Assembly (NCBI GenBank): GCA_019022495.1
Contig: JAFEKR010000008.1
Location: 2,480,001 to 2,544,000 of the forward strand
DNA length: 64,000 bases
Reading direction: 5' to 3'
From: Epichloe hybrida
Lineage: Eukaryota > Ascomycota > Sordariomycetes > Hypocreales > Clavicipitaceae
In this document: positions 32,165 to 44,200 of the stretch, one piece after another
Position numbering within the stretch: the stretch's first letter is position 1
Layout: the number at the start of each line of letters is the position of its first letter
The notes under the pieces: model-generated
Told to the model about the DNA's origin: nothing
What the model saw: only the letters and a program-made list of their open reading frames with translations
The model's database searches: none
Program-made: the position numbers and the translations under genes

Positions 32165-35100
32165 AAGCTTAATTACCTTAAGATTATATTATTAACCCTT
32201 AAGAAGATCTATAAAGGACTATACCTTACTAAAATAGTAAATACTAAGCTCTATAAGTAAGCCTTAAATGCTATAGCTAGTGTGCCTAAATATTAGATAG
32301 TGGAATATATATACTCCCTAGGCTTTAAAAGTCTTACTAGAGACCTCTGTAAGGTAATTACTATTACGAAATTAAATAAGAGGCCCTCCTAATACCTTTA
32401 GTACTAATAAGAAAACCCTCTAGAGGCTATGTTTACTAATTATTAGTATAGATAGTAATCATCCCCTTATAGTAAAGGAAGTTATTATAAATAAAGCCCT
32501 AGGCTAAGCACTAAGCGCTACTTTATATATAGTAAGAGTAGCTACTAGTCCTTTAATTACTTTGCTAAAGAATATTAAAAAGAAAAGGACTACTAGTAAG
32601 CTAGTAAAACATATTATATACCCCCTTTAGAGAAAAGATTCTAGGTATTCCTTACCTTCTATAAAGGGTAGGATAATAATAAGCCTAATAAAGGCTTAGG
32701 TTAGAATTAGGAATTATATCTTTTAGCTTATATAAAAGCTAAAGATAATAATAATAATATAGAGGAGCTACTATTAATAGCATACCTAAGTATTATATAA
32801 TTCTTCTGCTCTAGATTACAGACTAACTATAATATCACTAATATTAATATCCTTATAACCCTAAATAATTAAGCCTTCTAACATATATTCCTTAGGTAAG
32901 AGCTCTATAAGCTATAAGAGTGTAATAAAGGCTTAATTTACTATATCTCTAAAGAATACTATTCTAAAGAGGTCTTTAAAGGGATTATACCTAATACTAG
33001 CGCTATAGGAAAGTTAACTATAGGAGAGGTATAAGTAAAGGCTCTATTAAGATTAATACCTTTATTAAAGGTAACCCCCTATAAACCCTAAATTATTATA
33101 TTTAGCACTAGATTAGTAGTTATAAGAGAAATCCTTTATATGCTTATAGAACTTAGAGAGCTTGAATTCTATGTCCTTAATATAGCTACCCCCTTTCTCT
33201 TCTTAATTACTAATATAAATAAAATATAAGTCAAGATTAATAACCTTACTAATATACTTATCTAAGGTAATAAGACTATACCTATTATGTAATAATAAGG
33301 CTATCCTTAGTAGTTACTAGAAGTAAGAGAAATAGTTACCTTTTACCTTTTAGAAAGAGATATCTATTAATTATATTATTAACTTAGTTACCCTTCTATT
33401 TAATAACTTATAAAGATCCTTTACTAAGCTAGTTATAAAGTTAAACACTAGGTAATTAAGGAATTAACTAAAGTCTACTACTATTACTAAATATATAGAA
33501 AGGCCCCTAGTTAATTTAAGTTTATAATTAAAGATAACCACGAATTTAACTATAAGATTATCATTAATATTATACAAATCAATAGCTAACTAGTACTTTA
33601 CATTATTAATTTAGTAATATTATTCTAGGTAGCCTAATTCCTTAATTTAAGGAAGTAAAAGGCTTAAGATATCTAGGATACTATCCGCGAATATTAGATT
33701 AACACTTATCTTAGACCTCTAGAATAGATTATATATAACGCTAGTAATAACTTTACTTCCGCTAAGTTTAAGCACTATACTTAACTAATATTAATTAAGA
33801 CTAATAAGATACTAATTAAAGCCTATAATAGTATTAGAAAGGTTAAGAGATATTATAGACCTCTACGCTAAGCTTATAATATTATTATAGACTTAATTAG
33901 GATAGAACTTACACTAGAGTAATATCTTTAAATAGCTATTAAAGTAATTAATAACTTTATAAGCCTAAATAGTATTATCCTAACCCTACTAGTCTTTAGA
34001 GGCTACCTATAAATAATAAATAAGTTACTACTAAGCATCTTTATTATTTAATATACTAAAGTAATTTATAAAGCTACTAATAAAGTCTACTACTATCTAG
34101 CTTTATAGCAGGTTTATAATACCTTTAAAGCCTAGAATAGCCCTAATATAGCGCCTATATATTAGCTACCCCTATAGGCTAATATATACGTATAGAAAGA
34201 GAAGGGTAGCTAGCATAGCTCTTATAAGCTACTTACTACTAATAAAGAGACCTATATAGTTAATATACCCTATAGCCTAGTAAAGTTTTACTTTATAGTA
34301 GTAAAGCCCTACTATAAAGACTTATATATTATAAAGGGACTAAAGTAGTAGAAGATAAAGCCTAATAATATAAAGGAAAAAGCAACTATATAACTAACTA
34401 CTACTACTAAAAGAAATCCCCTAATAGAAGAAGGTAAAGAGCTATAGGTACTAGCTAAGAGAAAATAAGGGAGACCTAGAAAGGCCTTTATAGTCTAATT
34501 TATAAGCGTAGAAAAGTCTAAAGAGAAGGCTTATAAAGCCTAGAAAGCCCTAAAGGGAAGCTATTAAGTTAAAGATTTACTACCTTGCCCTAAAGGAATA
34601 AAAGCAAGGAAAAGAAAACCTTATAGCCCTAAGAAAAATATTAGCCTAATTTAGCTTTATATACTTATAAACAAAGACTAGGAGAAGGCCTTTATTTAAG
34701 AAGCTATAGCTAGAGGGATACTAAATATAGTATTCCTTATAGTAAAGAAAGAGGCTAATTAGAACCTTGCTCTTTAACTCTACTAAGAAAGGAAGATTAT
34801 AACCCTAGGAAAACCCTTTAAGCAATCTAATTAAGCTAAGATTAACGCTTTATAAGCTTATAATATGTTTAAATTCGTTAAGTATAACCTAGTAAAGCAT
34901 AGAGGTTATAGAATTTTTAATTCTTATATAGTTAGAGAGATTAAAGGCAAAGGGATAGACTTGCTATACAAGAAATCCCGCCTCGTTATATAAGGCTATA
35001 ATAACAAAGGAAAGGAATTTATCCTAATATAATTGCTAATAATTTAACAAGCAAGCTAATAACTTATCATAGCTATTACTTTATTATTAAGAAAAAGAGG

Positions 35101-36640
35101 TATTTACCTTTAGATTCGTGATATTACACAAGCCTACACTTAATTACATATAGTGCTAATAAGGCTAATTATTATAAGATTGCTAAAGCAAATTATATAT
35201 CTCTTTCTAGAAGGGACTATAATTAAATTAATTAGACCTCTTTACAGGATTGTAAAGGCTAGAACTTACTAGTAGGCAATATACTTCTGTTACCACAGGG
35301 ATAACCTTAATATAATAACCTTAACCTATAATCCCTACTTATTAATTATAGCCCTGAATAATAAGAATCTCTTTAGTATTATTAGAATGTCACGACTGTG
35401 CTCGGGGAGATATAAACGGAGTGAAGGCTAAGGTTCTTAGTCGTAGCTAGAGAGCTGCTACTTAGGGGTAGGTACATAAAGGTCTTAAACTCTGACCTTC
35501 CACATCTCTTGTGGGCGGTCCTTGTCTAAATACCCTACTGCGCACACGTGGCTATCTAGCGGCTACTTAGTCATCCGCGCAGGCCGAGGCTTACCCGAGG
35601 GCTCCGTCATGTGACCGTCCTGTCCGCGACTCCCTGGCCTCCGTGCTCCTGACATAGAATGTAAACTAATAATATATTAGGACTAAGTAATAATAACTTC
35701 TTTTAAAAAGAAGAGAAAGAGCTCTAGAAGGCTAATTTTATAGCTAAAGAAAAGCAATAATTAACCGCTAAGAATTCCCTTATCTTTAATAGTTATATCT
35801 TAACCTAGAACACTAATAACTTACTAATATTAACTTAGAAAGGCTAGAGTTAGAAGATTAAGGAAGTTAATCCCTAATCCCTAATAGCAAAGCAAGACTA
35901 CGTGGAATAATAAGCCTAAGGAAGCTACATTGTAACTATATATTAACTAGAAGCTTCCTATAACCTATTAATTATAGCTTAATACTAAGAACCCTCTAGG
36001 GAAGATATTATATGCCTTAATAAACGCCTTAAGTAGTAAATTAAGAATTAATAACGTAGACTATAATATATTCCTTTAGTTCTTAAGGAGGCGAAGCTCT
36101 TTATGTTTATAGATAAATCGCTTGCTAATAATAAGGATCTAAGCTCATAGATTAGATACGTGATTATAATTAGCAACGAGATAATGTAAGATAATAATAC
36201 CTTTATTATAAAAGGCAATATTATTACATATAGCTTAATAAAGAGTAAGAGAGTTACTTATAGTGTGCTTACCTCTAAGTTATATAGCATAGTTTAAGGC
36301 GTAGATATTACCTACGTGATTTCCATAACTCTATATTAGATTACGGATTAATTAAAGATACCTTGAATTCCTATAATTCTTTATACTAATTCTTTTTTAT
36401 TATATAAATATCTTATAAAGCTAGAAACTATAAAGGAGAAGAGACTAATAATTAATATTATAGCTCTTTATTAATTATATAAAAGGCATAAGATCTACGA
36501 AGTTAGATAGATCAATGGCAACGATAATTTAGCGGATGTAATAACAAAAGCATCACTAAATTTATTACTTTTCTCTTTAATTAATTTAAATAAATTAATA
36601 ATTTATATTAAAGGATAGGTAAAGAGACCTGCGATATTAA
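32165..36640 (+). pseudogene. gag-pol remnant of element A (continued), interrupted by a solo LTR
   Basis: Follows element C. A zinc knuckle remnant is near 32520. A protease-like site is near 32980. Integrase is near 33440-33960. Reverse transcriptase is near 34860-35380 (KFVKYN, FNSYIVREIKGKG, RDITQAYT, IRPLYRIVKARTY), interrupted at 35388-35659. RNase H is near 36080-36560 (EAKLFMFIDKSLANN). Almost every region matches sister element B at about 43 to 46.6 kb. Stop-riddled. Confidence 0.82.
35388..35654. mobile_element. Solo LTR, little mutated, inserted in element A
   Basis: A 267-base GC-rich island starting TGTCACGAC and ending CTCCTGACA, flanked by TAGAA on both sides (35383-35387, 35655-35659). 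Sister element B has the unoccupied site (TAGAA once, at 45668-45672). It has no internal region, so it is a solo LTR left by recombination between two LTRs. No partner of this family is in the window. Its GC content contrasts sharply with the host element. Confidence 0.92.
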
Positions 36641-36813
36641 GGGATAGGAGCTTAGGCAAGGACTAACGGATTAATTTAATTAACTAATGCTATAATAGCT
36701 AATTAGAGTAGCGGATTCCTATTAAGGGATTTACTAGTATACACTTTCCTTTAATCTAATTTTTATTATATTTTTAAGCTCTTTAGCTACAAAGGAAAAA
36801 GAGAGACTACTAG

Positions 36814-37073
36814 TGTTAATTCCTTTAGATTTTCATTGGTTTAATCGTGGCTAAAGACTAGACTAATTATGGGTCTGGCGCAATACACGCGATATGATTA
36901 GCTACATTAATTCACCACCCCCTCTTTTGCCTTACATACGGATTTCGCTTACTTTTCTAGCATCTAGACTTTCCCTCTTTTCTCTCTCTTTCCTAGCTAG
37001 CTAACTAACTATCATTGACTTCAATCATACGGGATTACCCTTATACCTGCGCAGGACCTTAGTGTAACTAACA
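36814..37073 (+). repeat. 3' LTR of element A (260 bp)
   Basis: Pairs with 16550-16809 at the same length; starts TGTTAATTCC, ends CTAACA. Preceded by the purine tract AAAGGAAAAAGAGAGACTACTAG. Confidence 0.93.
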
Positions 37074-37249
37074 ATATTAATTAATAGTTAATTAATATAT
37101 CCTACGCTTCCCTTATATAATATATTCCCCTTTAATATATCTAAAGAAACTCTAAATATAGTATTATTATTAAAGAAGGACTAGATTAAGTAGTTTATAT
37201 AAATTAAGAATTATATAAAATCTTATAGGGTTTAGGAGTATATTAACTT

Positions 37250-38895
37250 AAATAAGGTTAAATTACTTAAAGAACCTATAATACATATATACCTATAGAG
37301 GGGTTAGAGACTAGAGATTATAGAGAATAACCCTAATGCTCTTAAGGATTAAAAGCTAGTATATAAAGATATAAAGGATTACTTTAATTTTAAATATAAG
37401 GAGCTTTAATTTAAGCTTATAAAGTATTATAATCTAGCTAAATAAATACTAAAGATTAGGGAATATATTTATAAGACCCTTTTAAGAAATATTTAAGATT
37501 CCCTTAACTTTAATACTAAGGCTAAGGAGAAGGAGTCTATTTAATATTATATCTAGAGAATACTCTTGCTTCTTTATAAGTAGTATAAGCTAAACATAAA
37601 GAAAATACTAATCCTTATAGAGAACTATTTAAATAATTATTTATAAGCTAAAGGTACCTATAATTAGTATAAGTAAGCTATAATAATTAAAGTACTTTAG
37701 AGGAATTATCTAGACCTAGGGACTTAATAGACTAAAGAGAAAATACTATATAAGTTTATTACACCTCTTTAAAGTAAATATAAGTTATTTTAGAAGAAAT
37801 AGAATAACTTACTTAATAAAAGGATAAAAATAAGCTTAAATAAAGCTATTACTAAGTTTAAAAGGGACTATAAGGCCTTACTAAAGGAACTAAAGACTAC
37901 TAATACTCTTATAAGTAATAGATTAAATAATTTAATAAAGCTAGAGAGGCCTAAGTGCCCTAGATATATAAATCATAATATAAAGAATACCTTAAAGTAA
38001 TAGGAATCCTATAATTTATTTAAGGCTCTCTATAAGCTAGAAGCTACTTTAAAGAACTAGGAAGTTAGGAAAAACTTTAAAGAGAATATTAAGAAGTATC
38101 TTAAGGCTAACTTATAGGAGAAATTAAAGGCTATAAATTAGAAGCTAGAGAAGAAGGGTAATAAGATTATTATGCCTTTATAAAACCATATAAATAACTT
38201 AGTAGCTATTACTCTAGGCAAAAAGTTAGCTAATATATTATTATTTATACGCTTTAAGTGCGTAGAATTATTAAAGAAAAGCGTAAATTCATTAAATACT
38301 AGGAATAACTTAGAATTAAGAAGGAATATAGTCCTTTATAACTCTAGAGTAAATATTTATATCTTTAATAATATCTAATAGTTTAAATAATCTAAATTTA
38401 ATAAGAATATAGTAATAGAGGTTAAGGCTAGTAGTATAATCTATATAGCTTTAGGTTAAGGGCCTATAAGTATATCCATTATAGATCCTATATTATAAAG
38501 AGTAAGAACTATTGTATTAGAGTTAGCTTTGTTTATTTCTAAATTCTATATTAATCTAGTATTAGTAATAATTATAATAAAAGTAAGTATTTTCTAGAAT
38601 TAAAAGAAGGGATTTCTCTATAAAGGAAACTAGCCTATGGCTAGGGTATATAATATTAATAAGCTTTATGTGCTTTTAAGGCTATTAGAAGACCTAAAAG
38701 AGGCTAATGCTATATTAAGTAAAGCTCCTAGGCTACTTATAAGAGAAGATGCAAATCTCTAGTATTGTAGAAGTAGTTATCTAAGTAAAAGGGCTTTTAT
38801 AAAGCTTATAATATGACTTTAGGTGTTAAATTAATAGGACCTAAGCTTATAGAGTGTAAGATTTATACTATAGGTAAAGCTAAGCACTAGAGATT
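37250..38895 (+). pseudogene. gag, protease and pre-integrase remnant of element F
   Basis: Long Lys/Leu-rich gag-like reading to about 38260 (for example RDYKALLKELKTTNTL). A protease site remnant is near 38340 (LYNSRVNIYIFNN, compare DSGAxxHIFNN). The pre-integrase HLGHLSKRAL-type segment lies near 38765-38880 (YLSKRAFIKLI, GKAKH). It ends where hAT-1 inserted (38900) and continues at 47572. Confidence 0.75.
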
Positions 38896-38910
38896 ATAGG
38901 CAGAGCTTTG

Positions 38911-38973
38911 TACTACACTACACTACATACTACACTACACTACATACTACACTACACTACATACTACACTACA
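38911..38973. repeat. Left subterminal CTACA/TACAC array of hAT-1
   Basis: Pentanucleotide units (TACAC, TACAT) with a higher-order period of about 17 bases, directly next to the terminal inverted repeat. Followed by CTACATGTAGTATTTGTAG, which can pair with itself. Confidence 0.9.
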
Positions 38974-39030
38974 ATGAAATTTTTCTACTACATGTAGTAT
39001 TTGTAGTATTTTGAATTTTTTAATAATATA

Positions 39031-39290
39031 ATAGCTTATACTAGCTTATACTAGCTTATAATAGCTTATACTAGCTTATACTAGCTTATAATAGCTTATA
39101 ATAGCTTATAATAGCTTATAATAGCTTATACTAGCTTAGAATAGCTTATACTAGCTTAGAATAGCTTAGAATAGCTTAAAATAGCTTAAAATAGCTTAAA
39201 ATAGCTTAAAATAGCTTAAAATAGCTTAAAATAGCTTAAAATAGCTTAAAATAGCTTAAAATAGCTTAAAATAGCTTAAAATAGCTTAAA
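39031..39290. repeat. 10-bp minisatellite ATAGCTTAWA, 26 units
   Basis: Twenty-six units in perfect 10-base register. Variants are ordered along the array: (A/C)TAGCTTATA first, then ATAGCTTAGA, then about a dozen identical ATAGCTTAAA units. hAT-2 has six units of the same repeat. Confidence 0.95.
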
Positions 39291-39704
39291 ATTACTTAGA
39301 ATAAGTAAGAATAGCTTTTATTACTTTATAATATTATAAGTGTTAAAGTTTAATTAAGTTTAAATAATAAATAAATAACTTAAATAAAAACATTAGTAAG
39401 TATTAGTAAATTACTATAGAACAAGCTTTACTTTTTAGTTATTTAGTATTTTAAGGTTTATAAAAATATTAGTAAAATAAAATACTTTTCTTTCTTATGT
39501 TTTTTTAAAATAATATTTAAAATAATATTTAAAATAATAATAGTAAAAATATATTATTTACCTTAGTTAGCTTTCTATATAGCTAGTACTAGTACTTTAG
39601 CTATAATAGTAATAATAATAATAATAAACTTTAATATCTCTTTTTTCTTTAACTAGATTATAAAAAAAGTATAAAAGCTAGTAATAAATAAAAGATATAT
39701 CTAA

Positions 39705-40140
39705 CAAGACCCACTTTAGACCCACTTTTATTAATATTTTCTTTTATAGAACTAGATTATAAAAACTAGAAAAGCTATAACTAAGTAACAAGTATAATTA
39801 AATAGACCCACTTTGGACCCACTTTTATAAATCCCTTCTTTTCTAAGACTATATTATAAAAAACTATAAAAGTTATAAAATTAAGTAAGAGGTATAATTA
39901 AATAGACCCACTTTGGACCCACTTTTATAAATCCCTTCTTTTCTAAGACTATATTATAAAAAACTATAAAAGTTATAAAATTAAGTAAGAGGTATAATTA
40001 AATAGACCCACTTTGGACCCACTTTTATAAATCCCTTCTTTTTATAAGACTAGATTATAAAAAACTATAAAAGCTATAACTAAGTAAGAGATATAACTAA
40101 ATAACCTTACTTTAGACCCACTTTAAACTTACTTTAGACT
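39705..40140. repeat. 100-bp tandem repeat built on GACCCACTTT
   Basis: The box AATAGACCCACTTTGGACCC recurs at 39801, 39901 and 40001, exactly 100 bases apart, with diverged flanking units on either side. The spacer is AT-rich and conserved between units. Confidence 0.92.
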
Positions 40141-40332
40141 TACTTTTAAAAAAAACTATTTAACTAAGAAAGTAAGCTAAGAATAGTATTAATAATTAAA
40201 CCTAGTTTTAAAGCTTATTTCTTTATATATTAAATAATTAACAGAAATTAATTTATTTTATATTTTAATATCCTAAAAAATATTATAGCTTTATTATTAC
40301 AGCTTTTTTACAGTTTTTTAATTTTCTTTTAC

Positions 40333-40590
40333 TGTTAATTCCTTCGGATCTTCATCGGTTTAATCGTGGCCAAAGACCGGACCAATTATGGGTCCGGCGC
40401 GATGCACGCGATATAATTGGCTGCATTAATTCGCCACCCCCTTTTATGCCTCATATACAGATTTCGCCTACTTTTCTAGCATCTAGACTTTCCCTCTCTT
40501 CTCTCTCTTTCCTAGCTAGCTAACTAACTATTATTGACTTCAAATTTATATAGGATTTATTACCTACGCAGGACCTTAGTGTATCTAATA
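40333..40590 (+). repeat. 5' LTR of element B (258 bp)
   Basis: TGTTAATTCC...TCTAATA; more GC retained than in the A copies (GGGTCCGGCGCGATGCACGCG). Followed by CTAATTAGTGGTTAAC. Confidence 0.93.
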
Positions 40591-41299
40591 CTAATTAGTG
40601 GTTAACTTTATAACTATAAATAAGCTAGGTATTATAAGAAGAGACATTTCTGCAGACACTACTACTACTACCCCTTGTTATACTATAATAGTTATTATGG
40701 TAAAGAGGCATAACTACATAAGTATGCTAAAGGAAGAGACTAGAATCCTAGTTATAGGCTTGTTAGGCTTCTAAGGAATTAATTTATTAATCCTTAGGCT
40801 TAGGGATATAACTTTGTTATATCTATCCAGGATATTATTATTAATTATTGATTTTATTGTCTATTATAAGAAAACTAACTAACTAACTAAATCTATTGCT
40901 ACGAGGCATTTATTTCAAACCTAACGTTAAATAACCTTAGCCAAGCTAGCTAACATATCTATAACTTCTCTATAAATATTCCCTTTATCTAATAGACCTT
41001 TAATCTGTTTGTATAAGCATCTATAGCTTGTTTTTTGCCCCCTTTATTATTAGTGCTATTTGCCTTGTGCTTATTAGCAAGAGCGAGAGATTACCTCCTT
41101 CCCTCCTTTTTACAAAAAACAGGAAGTAGTAATTCCTATTATTCCCTTATTACTTTTCCTATTATTTTCTAGTTACTTTTAGAACTTCTATTGCTTTCTT
41201 TATCTCTAGTGATTTGTTCTTATTGCTTTATTCTTATTGCTACTTTTACTATTTTCGCTACTTTTTCTTCTGTTTTTCCTGTTTTCGCAATCTTCTGAT

Positions 41300-44200
41300 T
41301 TTATTAGAGCAATAATGCTCCTAAAATATAAAAGAAGAACCTTATAATAGTAATAGGCAAATATAGGAGCTTAATTAGTAGTAAAAATAACAAATTAGCA
41401 ATGTTTCTTTTATAGTTAAAAATAGCAGAGGAATCTAGACCTTTTATAAGAGAAAGGGCTGCTAGTAATAGCAAGGCTCTAATTATTACCCCTAAGAGAC
41501 CTTAAAGGCATAAATTACCTTTACGCCTTTAATAGCTTACTTATGAATTCTTACATAACTAGAAAGAATTTATTAAGCTAGATCTAGAGACTACTACGTA
41601 GCTTAAGCTTAATAACTAGATTATAAGATTTATTAATCTTAGTAAGCATTAAGAATAGAGAGATAATAACCTATAGGAATTATTCTAAGAAGACTTTAAA
41701 GGCTAGTCTAAAGACACCTTTAAAAGGGCATCTAAGGATATTATTAGAGAATTACATAATTCTTTATAAGATTACGGCGTCCTCGTTAGGCAAGGCCTAG
41801 GATATTTAATCCTAGTATTGCTTAAGGAAGTGCTTTATTAAACCTTAATGCCCCTTTAGTTATAGGAAAGATTATAAGAAAGACCATAATCTTCTAAACC
41901 CCTAGAGCCTTAATATTAATAGCCCTAATAACCTACCCTAGAAATTAACCTTCCCTAACCCTAGAGATTGCTTAAACCCTTATAAGAACCCCTGTAATAA
42001 TCCCTATTATATTAATAGCTTTATCCAGATAATTATTATTAAGAATAACTAGTAGACCGTTATTTATAATAAATTATGCCTTTATAGCAATTCCCCTCTA
42101 AAGATTAGATTATAAAGAAGATCTTAGAGCTTATAAAGATGTATAAGGATAGTGACTGCTATAGTAGAAAGCTATATGACTTCTTAACGCTAAAGATTAC
42201 GCTCTTTAAAAATAAGTGTAATAGAATTAACCTTCCTTAAACGCATTATTAGAAGGCTTTCCTTATTGTATTAATAGGTAATGCTAAGTAATACTACCTT
42301 AATTACCTCTTTAGGAATAACTATTCCTATAAAGAGATAATTGCTTGTGTCTATTAATGCTTTAAGATAGAAAGTAACTAGTAATTCTATTACCACAAAT
42401 AGAGTAGCATAACACTAAAGAGTATAATTAAGAGAAACCCTAATAAAAGCAAGCTTAAGTGCCTTAAGATTATGTTATTAACCCTTAAGAAAATTCACAG
42501 AGGCCTGTACCCTACTAAGATAGTAAATACTAAACTCTATAAGTAAGCCTTAAACGCTGTAGCTAGTGTGCCTAAATATTAGATAGTAGAATATATACAC
42601 TCTATAGGCTTTAAGAGACTTACTAGAGACCTCTATAAGGTAATTACTATTATAAAATTAAATAAGAAGTCCTCCTAATACCTTTAGTACTAATAAGGAG
42701 ACCCTCTAGAGGCTATATTTACTAATTATTAGTATAGATAGTGATTATCCCCTATAGCGGAGGAAGCTATTATAGGCAAAGCCCTAGGCTAAGCACTAAG
42801 CGCTGCTTTATATGTGGTAAGAGCAGCTGCTAGTCTTCTAATTACTCCGCTAAAGAATATTAAAAGGAAAAGGACTACTAGTAGGCTAGTAAAACATATT
42901 ATACACCCCCTTTAGAGAAAAGATTCTAGGCATTCCTTGCCTCCTATAAAGGGTAGGATAATAATAAGCCTAATAAAGGCTTAGGTTAGAATTAGGAATT
43001 ATATCTTTTAGCCTACATAAAAGCTAAAGATAATAATAATAATATGGAGGAGCTACTATTAATAGCATACCTAAATATTACATAATTCTTCTACTCTGGA
43101 TTATAGACTAACTATAACGCTGCTAACGTTAATATCCTTGTGACCCTAAATAATTAAGCTTTCTAATATATATTCCTTAGGTAGGAGCTTTATAAGCTAT
43201 AAGAGTGCAATAAAGGCTTAATTTACTATATCTCTAAAGAACGCTATTCTAAAGAGGTCTTTAGAGGGATTATACCTAACACTAGCGCTATAGGAAAGTT
43301 AACTATAGGAGAGGTATAAGTAAAGGCTTTATTAAGATTAATACCTTTATTAAAGGTAACCCCCTGTGAACCCTAAATTATTATATTTGGCGCTAGATTA
43401 GTAGTTATAAGAGGAATTCTTTATGTGCCTATAGAACTTAGAGAGCTTGAATTCTATGTCCTTAACATAGCTACCCCCTTTCTCTTCTTAATCACTAATA
43501 TAGATAAGATATAAGTTAAGATTAATAACCTTACTAACGTGCTTATCTAAGGCAATAAGACTATACCTATTGTGTAACAATAGGGATATCCTTAGTGGTT
43601 ACTAGAAGTGAAGGAAATAGTTACCTTCCACCTTTTAGAAGGAGATATCTATTAATTATATTATTAACTTAGTTATCCTTCTGTTTAATAACTTGCAAAG
43701 ATCCTTTACTAAGCTAGTTATAAAGTTAAGCGCTAGGTAATTAAGGAATTAACTAAAGTCTGCTACTATTGCTAGATACATAGAAAGGCCCCTGGTTAAT
43801 TTAAGTTTATAATTAAAGATAACCACAAATTTAACTATAAGATTATCGTTAATATCATGTAAATCGATAGCTGACTAGTGCTTTATATTATTAATTTAGT
43901 AATATTATTCTAGGTAGCCTAATTCCTTAATCCAAAGAAGCAGAAGGCTTAAGATATCTAGGATGTAATTCGTGAATATTGGATTGATACTTATCTCGGA
44001 CCTCCAGATTAGATTATCCATAATACTAGTAATAACTTTACTTCCGCTAAGTTTAGATATTATACTTAATTAATATTAATTAAAACTAGTGAGATGCTAA
44101 TTAAAGCCTATAATAGCATTAGAAAGGTTAAGAGATACTACAGACCTTTACGCTAAGCCTATAATATTATCACAGACTTGATTAGAATGGATCTCGCGCT

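Larger units (their letters stand above)
16550..37073 (+). mobile_element. Copia element A, disrupted by element C and a solo LTR
   Basis: Flanked by the exact 5-base duplication ATATT (16545-16549 and 37074-37078). Its LTRs are equal in length (260 bases). Subtracting element C with one TSD copy and the solo LTR with one TSD copy leaves about 6.74 kb, nearly the same as sister copy B (6751 bases). B also supplies uninterrupted versions of both insertion sites. A is inserted in element F shortly after F's 5' LTR. It is heavily mutated and cannot encode a working polyprotein. Confidence 0.92.

Noticed and set aside
38911..39290. Dense short repeats resembling a CRISPR array
   Set aside because: There are no unique spacers between repeats, units are 5-10 bases, and the sequence lies within a eukaryotic transposon with 8-bp target duplications.
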